NCBI GenBank assembly: GCA_938031175.1
Contig: CALHGZ010000006.1
Location: 1-64,000, forward strand
DNA from: Candidatus Kapaibacterium sp.
GTDB taxonomy: Bacteria; Bacteroidota; Ignavibacteria; Kapaibacteriales; UBA2268
Direction of reading: 5' to 3'
DNA: 64,000 nt
The notes beneath the pieces are model-generated. The model was not told where the DNA came from. It saw only the letters and a program-made list of their open reading frames with translations, and made no database searches. A program made the translations under genes and the position numbers. This document shows, piece after piece, positions 19,122-28,783 of this stretch. Within the stretch, counting starts at the first letter, position 1. Every line of letters starts with the position of its first letter.

Positions 19122-19910
19122 CTATTTATTTTGCCAAAATGGTTTTCTTTTTTCTAAAAAAGAGTTCATTCCTTCTTGTCCCTCTTTGCTGATTCTTAAT
19201 TTTGAAATTAAATCAACAGTATATTGACGGATTTCATTGCTATCTTGAAATTGTAAATAATCAAGAAGCTCTTTTATTTGTTTTATAGCATTTGGACTAT
19301 TATTCAAAAGCATTTCGATCATTTTGTTTAATTCAGACTCGCATTTTGTGATATCTGTAACTATATTAATCAAACCTATTTCTTGAGCTTTTTTAGCACT
19401 TATTATCTCACCACTCAGGAAAAGTTCTTTCGCTTTAGCATATCCTATTCGAGCAACAACAAATGGAGAAATAACTGCAGGAGCTAAGCCTAATTTAACT
19501 TCTGTAAATCCTATTTTAGCATTTTCTTCTGCAATGATAATATCACATGCAGACATTAATCCTGCACCTCCTCCTATAGCAGCTCCCTTTACAAAGGCAA
19601 TTACTGGTTTTGGATATCTATAAATTGTATATAAAAGCTCTGCTAATTCATCTGATTCAAGCAAATTGTCCCTAAAATCATAATTTATGATTTCCTTCAT
19701 CCATTGCAAATCAGCTCCAGAGCAAAAAGATTTACCCTTACCACTAAGTACAACAACTCTAATTTGGGAATCCAATCTTGATTTAAATACACTGGTTAAT
19801 TCTCTAATTAATTTATTGTCCAATGCATTGTGTTTTTCTGGCTTGTTTAAAAATATATGTAAAACATGATTTCTTAATTCAGTTAGAACAGTATTTCCAG
19901 TCTCATTCAT
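19122..19910 (-). CDS. liuC: Methylglutaconyl-CoA hydratase-like enoyl-CoA hydratase (LiuC type)
   Basis: 262-residue crotonase-fold enzyme. It carries NKPEKHNALD, the first oxyanion segment CSGADLQWM, and the second, KGAAIGGGAGL. The LiuC/AUH-like signature GFTEVKLGLAPAVISPFV distinguishes it from general enoyl-CoA hydratases. Role: hydration of 3-methylglutaconyl-CoA to HMG-CoA in leucine breakdown, cytoplasmic. ATG 19910 is preceded by GAGGAA, which lies inside the end of the upstream kinase gene (8-nt overlap), so translation is probably coupled. It sits between the carboxyltransferase and the biotin carboxylase, exactly where a liu-type operon would place it. HMG-CoA lyase, the next enzyme, is not in the window. 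Confidence 0.85.
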   Translation of the reverse strand: MNETGNTVLTELRNHVLHIFLNKPEKHNALDNKLIRELTSVFKSRLDSQIRVVVLSGKGKSFCSGADLQWMKEIINYDFRDNLLESDELAELLYTIYRYPKPVIAFVKGAAIGGGAGLMSACDIIIAEENAKIGFTEVKLGLAPAVISPFVVARIGYAKAKELFLSGEIISAKKAQEIGLINIVTDITKCESELNKMIEMLLNNSPNAIKQIKELLDYLQFQDSNEIRQYTVDLISKLRISKEGQEGMNSFLEKRKPFWQNK

Positions 19911-21078
19911 TAAAATATTCCTCTACATTCTTGAATAAAGTCAATACAAAGTTAGCTCCATTTCCTTTAGAACTAACGAGATTTATTTTTGCATTTATGG
20001 CATCAGCCAATTTCTTTACAATTGATAATCCAAGTCCAGTTGAGTTCTCACCTGCAGTCGGTTGGGCACTTAATCGTGCAAATTTTTTGAATAGATTTTT
20101 TTTATCTTCATCTGTAAATCCAGGACCTTCATCCCTAATGCTTATTTTAAGGTAATTTTTGTAATCTGAAAGTTTAATATGGATACTCTTATTGAATGGA
20201 GAATACTTAATTGCATTTGATAATAAATTATCGAGAATTTGAATTACTGCATTTTCGTCAGACACAATCTTTATTTCTTTGTTATTTAAATCTTGTTTAA
20301 TAATAATATTTTTTTCCTTAGCTTTTTCAAGATATGTCGAAATAACAAATTTGATTGTCTCGACAATATTGAATAACCTTGGTTTTAAAACAAGTTCTCC
20401 CCTCTCAATTTTATTAAGGTCGAGTAGGTTTTTAATTAATTCAAGCATACGTTCGGCTGAAACTAGTATGTCATTAGCGAATCCTTTTATATCCTCTTTA
20501 CTCAAGTTTTCATCATTTATAAGGATTTTGGCAATCAATGCTATGTTACTAATAGGATTCTTGAGATCATGGGCAGCAATACCTAAGAATTCATCTTTTT
20601 CTTCATTTAATTTATTCAATTCTTCAATCAATATTTTCAATTGTTTGTTTGATTGCTCAAGTTCTTCTGTATATCTTTTAAGTTTGAGGTGTGTATTAAT
20701 CCTTGCTAATAATTCAGCTTCGCCGTTTTCTAAATGAATAAAATCGACTGCACCTAATTGTAATCCTTGTATAATATTTTCCGTTGCAGATTCAGTGGAA
20801 AGAAAAATCACAGGTATGTCTTTTGTTTCAGATCTATTTTTCAAGATTTCACATACTTCATAGCCATCCATATCAGACAAAATCAAATCAAGCAAGATCA
20901 AATCTGGCTTTATATTGTTGACACTTTCTAATGCAGATTTACCTTCTTGTGCTAAAACAACATCAAAATTTTTACTTTTCAGATAATTTCCAATCTTTCT
21001 CAATTTAGTGAGATTTGAATCAATAAGTAGAATTAATGACTTTTTTGCAGGTATTATTTTGCTTTCGTATTTTCTCAT
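19903..21078 (-). CDS. Receiver-histidine kinase embedded in the leucine-degradation operon
   Basis: 391 residues, soluble. Receiver domain (about 13-130) with the phosphoacceptor Asp64 in LLDLILSDMDG, a coiled linker (about 136-160), HisKA with His170 in GIAAHDLKNPIS, and HATPase_c with N-box NLLSNAIKYSP, DEGPGF and GLGLSIVKKL. The receiver is partly degenerate. The acidic pair at its start is reduced to one Asp (LLIDSN), and the invariant Lys of the usual 'TKPF' is missing (FIHLEN). So it may not switch by normal phosphorylation. It starts 3 nt after the carboxyltransferase stop and overlaps liuC by 8 nt, so it is made with the metabolic enzymes. No DNA-binding partner regulator is adjacent. 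Confidence 0.92.
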   Translation of the reverse strand: MRKYESKIIPAKKSLILLIDSNLTKLRKIGNYLKSKNFDVVLAQEGKSALESVNNIKPDLILLDLILSDMDGYEVCEILKNRSETKDIPVIFLSTESATENIIQGLQLGAVDFIHLENGEAELLARINTHLKLKRYTEELEQSNKQLKILIEELNKLNEEKDEFLGIAAHDLKNPISNIALIAKILINDENLSKEDIKGFANDILVSAERMLELIKNLLDLNKIERGELVLKPRLFNIVETIKFVISTYLEKAKEKNIIIKQDLNNKEIKIVSDENAVIQILDNLLSNAIKYSPFNKSIHIKLSDYKNYLKISIRDEGPGFTDEDKKNLFKKFARLSAQPTAGENSTGLGLSIVKKLADAINAKINLVSSKGNGANFVLTLFKNVEEYFNE

Positions 21079-21081
21079 AAA

Positions 21082-22689
21082 TTACATTCTGAAAACACCA
21101 AATCTGTGTTCTTCAATCGGTTTATTCAAGGCACAATCTATTCCTAAGGCAAGAATTGTCCTTGTATCAATAGGGTTTATTATTCCATCGTCCCACAATC
21201 TAGCTGAACTATAGTAAGGACTAGCTTCCATCTCATATTTCTCAAGTATTGGTTTTCTTATTTCTTCAATTTCCTCTTCTGTAAGTTTTTTGCCTGATTG
21301 AACTGATTGTTGTACTTTAACCTGAGTCAATACATCAGCAGCCTGTTCACCTCCCATTACTGATATTCGGCTATTAGGCCACATAAAGAGCATCCTTGGA
21401 TTATATGCCCTACCACACATTGCATAATTTCCTGCACCATTAGATGCACCAATAATTATCGTGAATTTTGGAACTTGTGCATTAGCTACTGCATGAACAA
21501 GTTTAGCGCCATCACGCGCTATTCCACCGTGTTCATATATTTTACCAACGATAAAACCGGTAATATTCTGAAGAAAAATTAAGGGTATTTTCCTTATTGC
21601 ACATAATTCTATAAAGTGAGCTCCTTTCAAACTCGATTCTGAAAATAATACTCCATTATTTGCTAATATTCCAACTGGGTAGCCCATGATACGGGCAAAA
21701 CCTGTTACAAGTGTTGTTCCATATAATTCTTTAAATTCCTGAAATCTACTTCCATCAACGATTCTGGCAATAACTTCTTTAACATCGTAGGGTGTACGGA
21801 CATTCTTTGGTACAATACCGAAAATTTCGTCAGGGTCATAGTAAGGGTCTTCCGGTGCAATTCTTCCAATATCAAACTTTCTTTGTTTTTCGAAATTTTC
21901 AACAATATTTCGAGCAATTTCAAGTGCATGTTGATCATTTTGAGCATAGTGGTCCGATACACCAGAAATTTTACAATGCACATCAGCACCACCAAGCTCC
22001 TCATCTGTTACAACTTCGCCTGTCGCAGCTTTTACAAGGGGTGGACCACCAATAAAAATTGTCGCCTGATTTCTTACCATAATCGTTTCATCACTCATTG
22101 CTGGAACGTAGGCTCCGCCAGCAGTGCAAGAACCCATAACTACTGCAATTTGAGGAATTCCTAATGCTGACATTTGAGCCTGATTATAAAATATTCTACC
22201 AAAATGCTCTTTGTCAGGAAAAGTTTCTGATTGGTATGGTAGGAAAATACCTCCTGAATCAACTAAATAAATACAAGGTAAATGGTTTTGTAACGCAATT
22301 TCTTGGGCGCGTACGTGCTTTTTAATGGTCATAGGAAAATATGTCCCACCTTTAACAGTTGCATCATTTGCTACAATCATACATTCACGTCCCTTAATAA
22401 CTCCTATACCTGTGACAATACCGGCACATGGTGCCATATTATCGTACATATCCCAAGCTGCAAATGATGAAAACTCAAGAAATGGCGTATTGGCATCGCA
22501 TAAATACTTTATACGATCTCTTACAAGCATCTTACCACGTTCGATATGACGTTTACGGTGGCTTTCAGGCCCACCTGATTTAATTTTTTCTAAACGCTCC
22601 TGAAATTCTCTTAATAATTGCTTGTTTACTTCGTAATTTTCTTTAAAGGTTGGGCTTTTAGTCGAAATTTTACTCTGAATTCTTTTCAT
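21082..22689 (-). CDS. Methylcrotonyl-CoA carboxylase carboxyltransferase (beta) subunit
   Basis: 535 residues from ATG 22689 (a TTG one codon earlier is less likely). Two crotonase-like carboxyltransferase halves. The sequences [29 protein letters not shown] and [17 protein letters not shown] are characteristic of MCC beta rather than propionyl-CoA carboxylase. The C-terminal half has [35 protein letters not shown] and [15 protein letters not shown]. It carboxylates 3-methylcrotonyl-CoA to 3-methylglutaconyl-CoA with the biotin carboxylase and carrier encoded downstream. The alpha functions are split over two genes, separated from beta by a kinase and the hydratase. Close geranyl-CoA carboxylases exist, but the LiuC neighbour favours leucine catabolism. 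Confidence 0.92.
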   Translation of the reverse strand: MKRIQSKISTKSPTFKENYEVNKQLLREFQERLEKIKSGGPESHRKRHIERGKMLVRDRIKYLCDANTPFLEFSSFAAWDMYDNMAPCAGIVTGIGVIKGRECMIVANDATVKGGTYFPMTIKKHVRAQEIALQNHLPCIYLVDSGGIFLPYQSETFPDKEHFGRIFYNQAQMSALGIPQIAVVMGSCTAGGAYVPAMSDETIMVRNQATIFIGGPPLVKAATGEVVTDEELGGADVHCKISGVSDHYAQNDQHALEIARNIVENFEKQRKFDIGRIAPEDPYYDPDEIFGIVPKNVRTPYDVKEVIARIVDGSRFQEFKELYGTTLVTGFARIMGYPVGILANNGVLFSESSLKGAHFIELCAIRKIPLIFLQNITGFIVGKIYEHGGIARDGAKLVHAVANAQVPKFTIIIGASNGAGNYAMCGRAYNPRMLFMWPNSRISVMGGEQAADVLTQVKVQQSVQSGKKLTEEEIEEIRKPILEKYEMEASPYYSSARLWDDGIINPIDTRTILALGIDCALNKPIEEHRFGVFRM

Positions 22690-22719
22690 CAATATCCAAG
22701 TTTATTTTGTTTCTAAATT

Positions 22720-23274
22720 TCATTTATTTTCGATTATTTCAAATTCCCAAATGCAGTCGAAATAGTAATTAGTAATATCAGGGGGACAGGAAATTTTCCT
22801 GGTAACAAATCTATTATCTATTGTACGGGCAAAATAGCTATATTCAACAATTCCAATGGATGCACACGGGAAGTCAATCATTCCTTTACTCCTGCGGGCT
22901 GCCTGTACTCTACATCCTTTAATGTAATAGCGTAATTTTGTATCATCGATAATCTCAATTTTGCCGTCCACTAATGTTGTGTAAAGTCTGAAAGAAAGTG
23001 CCTTTTTTAATCCTTCAACACCGGAATTTTTACCTAAACCAAGAAAATCAATTATTCTTTTTGCCTCAATAACACTAAATTTGCGCCAGGCTTCCCGATC
23101 TATGTCCATTGCTAAACCAATTCCATATTGCTCTTCGAGCGATAAAAACCAGCAACCATCGTGTGCAAGCCAGTTTTTTGCATATATCCTTAATAGCTCA
23201 ATTAACTCTTCTTTTGAAAGTTCTTCAATATTTTCTGCTTTTAACATTTTTGTTTCGATTAATTTAAGTTTCAC
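22720..23274 (-). CDS. DUF6125 family protein coupled to icmF
   Basis: 184 residues, cytoplasmic. It matches a family I know as DUF6125, distantly like L-2-aminothiazoline-4-carboxylate hydrolase: LAHDGCWFLSLEEQYG, DREAWRKFSVIEAKRI, GCRVQAARRSKGMIDFPC, GIVEYSYFARTID and KISCPPD. Conserved Cys residues lie in the last three of these. The function is not established. The chosen start is GTG 23274, whose GTGA overlaps the TGA stop of icmF by 4 nt, with GAGGA just upstream. An alternative ATG lies at 23247. The tight coupling to an acyl-CoA mutase and the position before MCC beta suggest a role in branched-chain acyl-CoA metabolism, which is inference. Confidence 0.8.
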   Translation of the reverse strand: MKLKLIETKMLKAENIEELSKEELIELLRIYAKNWLAHDGCWFLSLEEQYGIGLAMDIDREAWRKFSVIEAKRIIDFLGLGKNSGVEGLKKALSFRLYTTLVDGKIEIIDDTKLRYYIKGCRVQAARRSKGMIDFPCASIGIVEYSYFARTIDNRFVTRKISCPPDITNYYFDCIWEFEIIENK

Positions 23275-26200
23275 ATTCCTCTTCTGTATTTCCCGCCGAT
23301 TTCATATAAAAGATGTGTTATTTGTCCCATAGTAGCATGTTCTACTGTGTTGAGTAATTCCTCGAAAATATTTCCTTTGGTTATAGCTACTTTTTTTAAA
23401 TTTTCAAGTGCTTGATTTACTTTGTCTTTATGTTTCTCTTTGAATTCAGCAACATCTCTGAGTCGCTGGTCTTTTTCTTCTTTGCTGGCTCTTGTTATTT
23501 TCATATTATCATAAGGATTTTCAGCATCTTCACGGACAAAAGTATTTACACCGATAATCGGATATTCTCCTGATTGTTTAAGATATTCATAGTACATTGA
23601 TTCTTCTTGAATTTTTGATCTTTGATACTGTGATTCCATTGCTCCTAAAACGCCGCCACGTCTTGACAATCTATCAAATTCCTGTAATACTGCTTCCTCG
23701 ACAAGATCTGTTAAAAATTCGATTATAAATGAACCTTGATTTGGATTTTCGTTATAAAGCATTCCAAATTCATTTGCCAAAATATATTGAATAGCCATTG
23801 AACGTCTAACAGAATCTTCTGTTGGTGTAGTAATTGCCTCGTCATAAGAATTTGTATGTAAAGAGTTACAATTATCGTAGAAGGCAAGCAAGCCCTGGAG
23901 GGTTGTACGTATGTCATTGAAATCTATTTCCTGTGCGTGAAGTGATCTTCCTGAGGTTTGGATATGATATTTTAATTTTTGGCTTCTTTCAGAAGCATTA
24001 TATTTATCCCGCATAGCTATTGCCCAAATTCGTCTTGCTACCCGACCGATAACCGAGTATTCTGGATCCATTCCATTAGAAAAGAAGAATGATAAGTTTG
24101 GTGCAAAATCATCAACATCGATTCCTCTATTAATAAAATATTCGACATAAGTAAATCCATTTGCTAAAGTGAAAGCTAATTGTGTTATCGGATTTGCACC
24201 AGCTTCAGCTATATGATAGCCACTAATACTCAATGAATAATAATTTTGAATTTTATTCTTTGATAAATACTCTTGAACATCTCCAATTAACTTCATTGCA
24301 AAATCTATTGAAAAAATGCAGGTATTTTGTCCTTGATCTTCCTTTAACATATCCGCTTGTACCGTACCACGTAACTTACGGAATGTTTTTATTTTTAAAT
24401 CTTCTTTTTCTTCGTCACTTAGTTCAATTCCTTGAGCATTTAATTTTTCCAGTTCTCGTTTATATGCTGTTAAGAAATAGAATGCAACCATAATTGGAGC
24501 AGGTGCATTAATAGTCATCGACACTGAGGTCAGGGGGTCAGTTTGATCAAATCCCTTTAACAAAACATCCATATCTTCAAGTGTACAAACAGAAACACCG
24601 CTTTCTCCGATTTTACCATAAATGTCAGGTTCGGTCGAAGGATCTTCTCCATATAATGTGATACCATCAAATGCTACAGACAGACGTTTTGCCTTGTCAT
24701 TTTTGCACAAATAATGAAATCTTTTATTTGTCCGCTCAGGACTACCTTCACCTGCGAATTGACGCTTCGGATCCTCTGTTGTTCGTTTAAATGGAAACAC
24801 ACCAGCTGTGAAAGGGAAATTACCCGGAAAATTCTCTTTATAATAGAACTTTACAAGTTCTTTCCAAGAATCATAATTTGGTGGAACAACTTTTGGAATT
24901 TTTGTTCCGCAAATTGACTTCTTGTATAGCTTAATATTAAGTTCCCTATCATGAATTTTGTAGCTGATTTCATCTTGAAAATATTGATCGACACAAGTTT
25001 TATGATTCTCTAAATATTCCCTGGTTTTAGGATGGAGTTGTTCCCATTTTTCCTGGAATTCTGAAAGCAGGATTTTACGGATATCTTCATCTTCTGTTAG
25101 TTCAGCTGATTTCTTCAATGCATAAGCAGTATCAGCAAGTTCAGCTTCTTTATTGACAAACTTGTGATATTCTCTTACTGTATCTGCTATTTCAGATAAA
25201 TAATTTACTCGGCGATTATCAAGCAATCCAAAATCTTTTACATAATCGGTCGGAAGCATTTCAATCATCGGATAATGTATCTTATAACTTCGGAATTTAT
25301 ACTCAACTAAAATCTTAAGTAAATCCTTGAACAATCTATTTATTCCGTGATTATTAAATTGATTACTGCTTGCTGCATAGATAGGTAAGCCAAGTTCTTC
25401 TAAGGGTATTTTCGGATTAGCTTTAATTTGATGAGTTCTGAGGTAATGAATTATTACCTCTCGAAGTGCATCTTCTGAGCCCAATTTTTCGAATTTATTT
25501 ATAACAATCATATCAGCAACATCAAGCATATCGATTTTTTCTAATTGAGATGGAGCTCCAAAGTCAGCAGTCATAACGTAAATTGATTTGTCGCTCACTT
25601 CAGTGATTCGACTATTAGCTTGTCCAATTCCGCTTGTTTCTACAATAATTAAATCGAAACCGCATGTCTTCAAAACTGATATTGAATCGTTTATTGATTC
25701 TGCAAGCTCTGATTCTCTTTGTCGTGTTGCAAAACTTCGGAAATATACTCTCGGATTGTAAATTTGATTATAACGGATCCTATCGCCAAGCAAGGCTCCA
25801 CCAGTTCTACTTTTGGTTGGATCAACAGCAAGAATAGCTATATTTATATCCTCAGTATAACTGATGAATCTGCCGACAATTTCATCAATGACAGAGCTTT
25901 TCCCACTACCTCCTGTTCCTGTTACACCAAGGACCAAGGATATTTTTTTGTCATATTTTTTATAAATCTGGCGAAGGAAATTAAGTTTATCCTCATTATT
26001 AATGTTTTTTTCTATATAGGTTATTTGCTTTGATATTGCTAAATGATTTTGGGTATTATTATTCTTTATGAAGTCTTCATTAATTTCAGGTAATAAAGTG
26101 CCATTTAATTTTGCCTTATGTTCCGAAATCCTTTTAATAATATCATCAGCAATACCATCAATACCTAATTTTTGACCATCAATTGCGTGATAAAGTTTCG

Positions 26201-26558
26201 TAACACCTATGTTTTCTAAATTTTTTATTTCGCTAGGTAAAATGACACCTCCACCACCACCAAAAATCTGTATGTGGCTGGCATTAAGTTGATTTAATAA
26301 GTCAACCATATAAGCAAAATACTCATTATGACCGCCCTGATATGAGCTAACAAGTATAGCATCAGCATCTTCCTGTATCGCAACCGTTACAACTTCATTT
26401 ACTGAACGATTATGCCCCAGATGGATAACTTCAGCTCCTCTTTTCTGTAAAAGACGGCGGAAAAGATTAATTGAGACATCGTGACCATCAAATAATGCTG
26501 CTGCTGTTACTACTCTTATATTATCCATTTTTATATGCTTTACATTTTCTTGTGACAT
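23271..26558 (-). CDS. icmF: Fused isobutyryl-CoA mutase (IcmF) with built-in G-protein chaperone
   Basis: 1095 residues, the length and order of IcmF. An N-terminal B12-binding domain (about 13-145) holds the cobalt-ligand His26 in FDGHDVSIN and the SYQGGH and FGGGGGVI motifs. A MeaB-like GTPase (about 205-420) has P-loop GTGGSGKSS, VDPTKSRTGGALLGDR and NKFEKLG. The mutase body (about 560-1095) follows. Substrate-pocket residues follow the IcmF pattern: Phe in AGVFPFKR (about 588-590) and Gln744 in DQGQNTCIF, where methylmalonyl-CoA mutase has Tyr and Arg. So it should interconvert isobutyryl-CoA and n-butyryl-CoA (valine catabolism), with possible side activity on isovaleryl/pivalyl-CoA. 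It is first in the operon, with its promoter in the ~100 nt before ATG 26558. Confidence 0.93.
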   Translation of the reverse strand: MSQENVKHIKMDNIRVVTAAALFDGHDVSINLFRRLLQKRGAEVIHLGHNRSVNEVVTVAIQEDADAILVSSYQGGHNEYFAYMVDLLNQLNASHIQIFGGGGGVILPSEIKNLENIGVTKLYHAIDGQKLGIDGIADDIIKRISEHKAKLNGTLLPEINEDFIKNNNTQNHLAISKQITYIEKNINNEDKLNFLRQIYKKYDKKISLVLGVTGTGGSGKSSVIDEIVGRFISYTEDINIAILAVDPTKSRTGGALLGDRIRYNQIYNPRVYFRSFATRQRESELAESINDSISVLKTCGFDLIIVETSGIGQANSRITEVSDKSIYVMTADFGAPSQLEKIDMLDVADMIVINKFEKLGSEDALREVIIHYLRTHQIKANPKIPLEELGLPIYAASSNQFNNHGINRLFKDLLKILVEYKFRSYKIHYPMIEMLPTDYVKDFGLLDNRRVNYLSEIADTVREYHKFVNKEAELADTAYALKKSAELTEDEDIRKILLSEFQEKWEQLHPKTREYLENHKTCVDQYFQDEISYKIHDRELNIKLYKKSICGTKIPKVVPPNYDSWKELVKFYYKENFPGNFPFTAGVFPFKRTTEDPKRQFAGEGSPERTNKRFHYLCKNDKAKRLSVAFDGITLYGEDPSTEPDIYGKIGESGVSVCTLEDMDVLLKGFDQTDPLTSVSMTINAPAPIMVAFYFLTAYKRELEKLNAQGIELSDEEKEDLKIKTFRKLRGTVQADMLKEDQGQNTCIFSIDFAMKLIGDVQEYLSKNKIQNYYSLSISGYHIAEAGANPITQLAFTLANGFTYVEYFINRGIDVDDFAPNLSFFFSNGMDPEYSVIGRVARRIWAIAMRDKYNASERSQKLKYHIQTSGRSLHAQEIDFNDIRTTLQGLLAFYDNCNSLHTNSYDEAITTPTEDSVRRSMAIQYILANEFGMLYNENPNQGSFIIEFLTDLVEEAVLQEFDRLSRRGGVLGAMESQYQRSKIQEESMYYEYLKQSGEYPIIGVNTFVREDAENPYDNMKITRASKEEKDQRLRDVAEFKEKHKDKVNQALENLKKVAITKGNIFEELLNTVEHATMGQITHLLYEIGGKYRRGM

Positions 26559-26599
26559 AATTTAAGTATATGTAATTTAATCAATGTTTGAATAATAAC

Positions 26600-26643
26600 A
26601 AAAACCGACGCTAAATAGTATGTATCTTAATATTTAGCATCGG
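26600..26643 (-). terminator. Intrinsic terminator between the FN3/T9SS gene and the icmF operon
   Basis: Stem of 13 bp with one mismatch, CCGACGCTAAATA (26605-26617) / TATTTAGCATCGG (26631-26643), followed on the minus strand by TTTTT (forward 26600-26604). It lies 20 nt past the stop at 26663 and 42 nt before the icmF start, marking the left boundary of the operon. Confidence 0.85.
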
Positions 26644-26662
26644 ACATTTTCATCGATTATAT

Positions 26663-28642
26663 TTATTTTATAATATTTACCGGCTGAATATGTATTTCAT
26701 TTCCTATTATTATTTTTATATAATAAATGCCGGACGATAAATATTTTGTATCAATTATACCAAATCCTTCTTTTACTTGAACTTTATCTATTGCCATTCC
26801 AATACAATTCAAAATCGTAATTGAATTATCCATTAAGCATATTTCATTTATTTGTATTACGAGATGACTTGAGGCAGGATTTGGATAAATTAAAATTTTA
26901 TCAGAATTATATTCAAAGACAGAACCAGCTTGAACTGTTGTAAAACTCCAAATCTCGCTTGGCTCACTCTCTCCATATTCATTTATAGCTAATACTTGCC
27001 AATAATATTTGGTATTATAACTTAGATTCTCTATTGTTATTGAGTTTTCATATTCTATTTCGTATATCTGCGCATCGCTCAAATCTGGATTTGTTGATAT
27101 GTATAAAATATATTTTTTTGCATCAACTTGTGACTCCCAGACAAAAGTATAATTAATTTCTAAATCTGTTGCATTATTAGGAGGTTGCAATAACTTTGGC
27201 TTTTGTGGTTTATCCCCAACTGTTTTAAAACACCAAGCATCAGACCATTCTTTTGGAGTATTCTTAATGCCTCTCACTTTCCAACAATATTGTGTATTTT
27301 TAGATAGATTTTCTTCAGGTATAAATGTTGTATCTTTAATGTTTGACGCATTTATGACTGGTTCACCAGCTAAAGCTTCATTATCATAAACTAATAATTC
27401 ATAATATTCAACTGGGAGGGAATGCCATTGAAATTTAGGTTTTAGACTGACATTTTTAGCTCCATTAACCGGTTCGATCAATTGAGGCTTATAATCAAGT
27501 GCGTCAATTGTTGTAAAAGACCATACCTCACCCCAATCACCATCAAATTTTGTATTTTCACCTCTGATTCGCCAAAAGTATTCCGTCTCAGGTTGTAAAT
27601 CAATTGTAATAGATATTATGTCAGAATGATTGATTTTACGTTCAATTAATATATCATTAAAATCTTGATCTAATGCAATTTGCAAAGTATATCTCAAACT
27701 ACCTTTTGATCTTAACCATTTAAATTCGACTCTTGTATTAATATCAAGACTTTTATCAAGAGGATATACTTTAACAACATTTTCTGGTTTTGATGGATAG
27801 TAAAAATAGCTAATTTTATTGGTTAGCATATTTGGTACAAGCAGTGAATCATTCCATTGATTAAAATACAATGAAGCCGGACCGCTCAATCCGGTTGCAA
27901 GAAGAAACTCAGGCTGTTCGAAATCGTAATCATATCTGTATAATTTACCGCCGTTTATATTTTGATTTTCCCATGCTGTAAGATAAAAATTACCCTTTCT
28001 ATCCATTGCGATACCATCTAAGAAATTCAATGGAGTATACAAAATTACCTTTGTCGTAAAATCATTAAGAGAGACTTCATATATAGGTGCTTGTTCTTTG
28101 AATGAAACAACAAGAAGTCTATTTTTAACTTCATCATACAATATTCCATTAGGACTAAGAACCGAACCTTTTAATTGAAGTGCTGATATTTGATTATTTT
28201 TAGTATCGAGGCGAAAAATTTTATTTTGAAACATTTCAGTTACATAAATATATCTAACACCATCTGTACACATACCATTTAAAAATTCAGATCCACCGAC
28301 GTTAATGGTTTCTACAATTGCTTCTTCATCAATATCAATAATCAGAATCTTAGTAACATCGGCAACATAAAGCTTCCGTCCCAAAATTACCATTCCTTTA
28401 GGATCATCTAAGCCCCAGTTAATAAAATCTTTAAGTTCAAAGGCACGAGTGAGTATAGAGATTTTCCCGTCTGGCTTGTTAAATTGTCCTACATTTGAGA
28501 CAAAATACAGTTCTTTGACTTCATCATATACTACACATTCTGGTGCTCTTAATGTAGCAGTTTGTGCAAATAAATTATTTGTCGCAAAAATTGTAACAAG
28601 CAGGGAAAATAACGATTTCCAGATAATTAATAACTTGTTCAT
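26663..28642 (-). CDS. T9SS cargo with SMP-30/NHL-like propeller and three FN3-like domains
   Basis: 659 residues. Signal peptide about 1-26 (ending NNLFAQ). Residues about 30-285 are a beta-propeller of the SMP-30/NHL type (DDPKGMVILGRKLYVADV, FLNGMCTDGVRYIYVTEM, FLDGIAMDRKGNFYLT). Such propellers sometimes have lactonase-like metal sites, but activity cannot be judged here. Three fibronectin III-like domains follow (about 285-380, 385-475, 480-570), each with 'YFWRIRG', 'YCWKVRG' or 'YYWQVLA'. The ~80-residue tail (ILIYPNPASSHLVIQ) is a T9SS type A sorting domain. GGAG precedes ATG 28642. Surface or secreted. Function unknown. Confidence 0.86.
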   Translation of the reverse strand: MNKLLIIWKSLFSLLVTIFATNNLFAQTATLRAPECVVYDEVKELYFVSNVGQFNKPDGKISILTRAFELKDFINWGLDDPKGMVILGRKLYVADVTKILIIDIDEEAIVETINVGGSEFLNGMCTDGVRYIYVTEMFQNKIFRLDTKNNQISALQLKGSVLSPNGILYDEVKNRLLVVSFKEQAPIYEVSLNDFTTKVILYTPLNFLDGIAMDRKGNFYLTAWENQNINGGKLYRYDYDFEQPEFLLATGLSGPASLYFNQWNDSLLVPNMLTNKISYFYYPSKPENVVKVYPLDKSLDINTRVEFKWLRSKGSLRYTLQIALDQDFNDILIERKINHSDIISITIDLQPETEYFWRIRGENTKFDGDWGEVWSFTTIDALDYKPQLIEPVNGAKNVSLKPKFQWHSLPVEYYELLVYDNEALAGEPVINASNIKDTTFIPEENLSKNTQYCWKVRGIKNTPKEWSDAWCFKTVGDKPQKPKLLQPPNNATDLEINYTFVWESQVDAKKYILYISTNPDLSDAQIYEIEYENSITIENLSYNTKYYWQVLAINEYGESEPSEIWSFTTVQAGSVFEYNSDKILIYPNPASSHLVIQINEICLMDNSITILNCIGMAIDKVQVKEGFGIIDTKYLSSGIYYIKIIIGNEIHIQPVNIIK

Positions 28643-28783
28643 TTTGGCTTCTCCAAAAAGTATAAATAATTAATTAAAACATTAGAAAAATTAAAAAGTC
28701 GAACTGGAATAAATAAATTGTATTCCATATGTTGGGAAACAGATTATTTATTCAGTCTAAATAGGCTGATATTGAGTAACTAA

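Noticed and set aside
23271-26558. Methylmalonyl-CoA mutase as the call for the fused mutase
   Set aside because: The pocket residues (Phe in GVFPFKR, Gln in DQGQNT) and the fused GTPase identify the isobutyryl-CoA mutase IcmF type.
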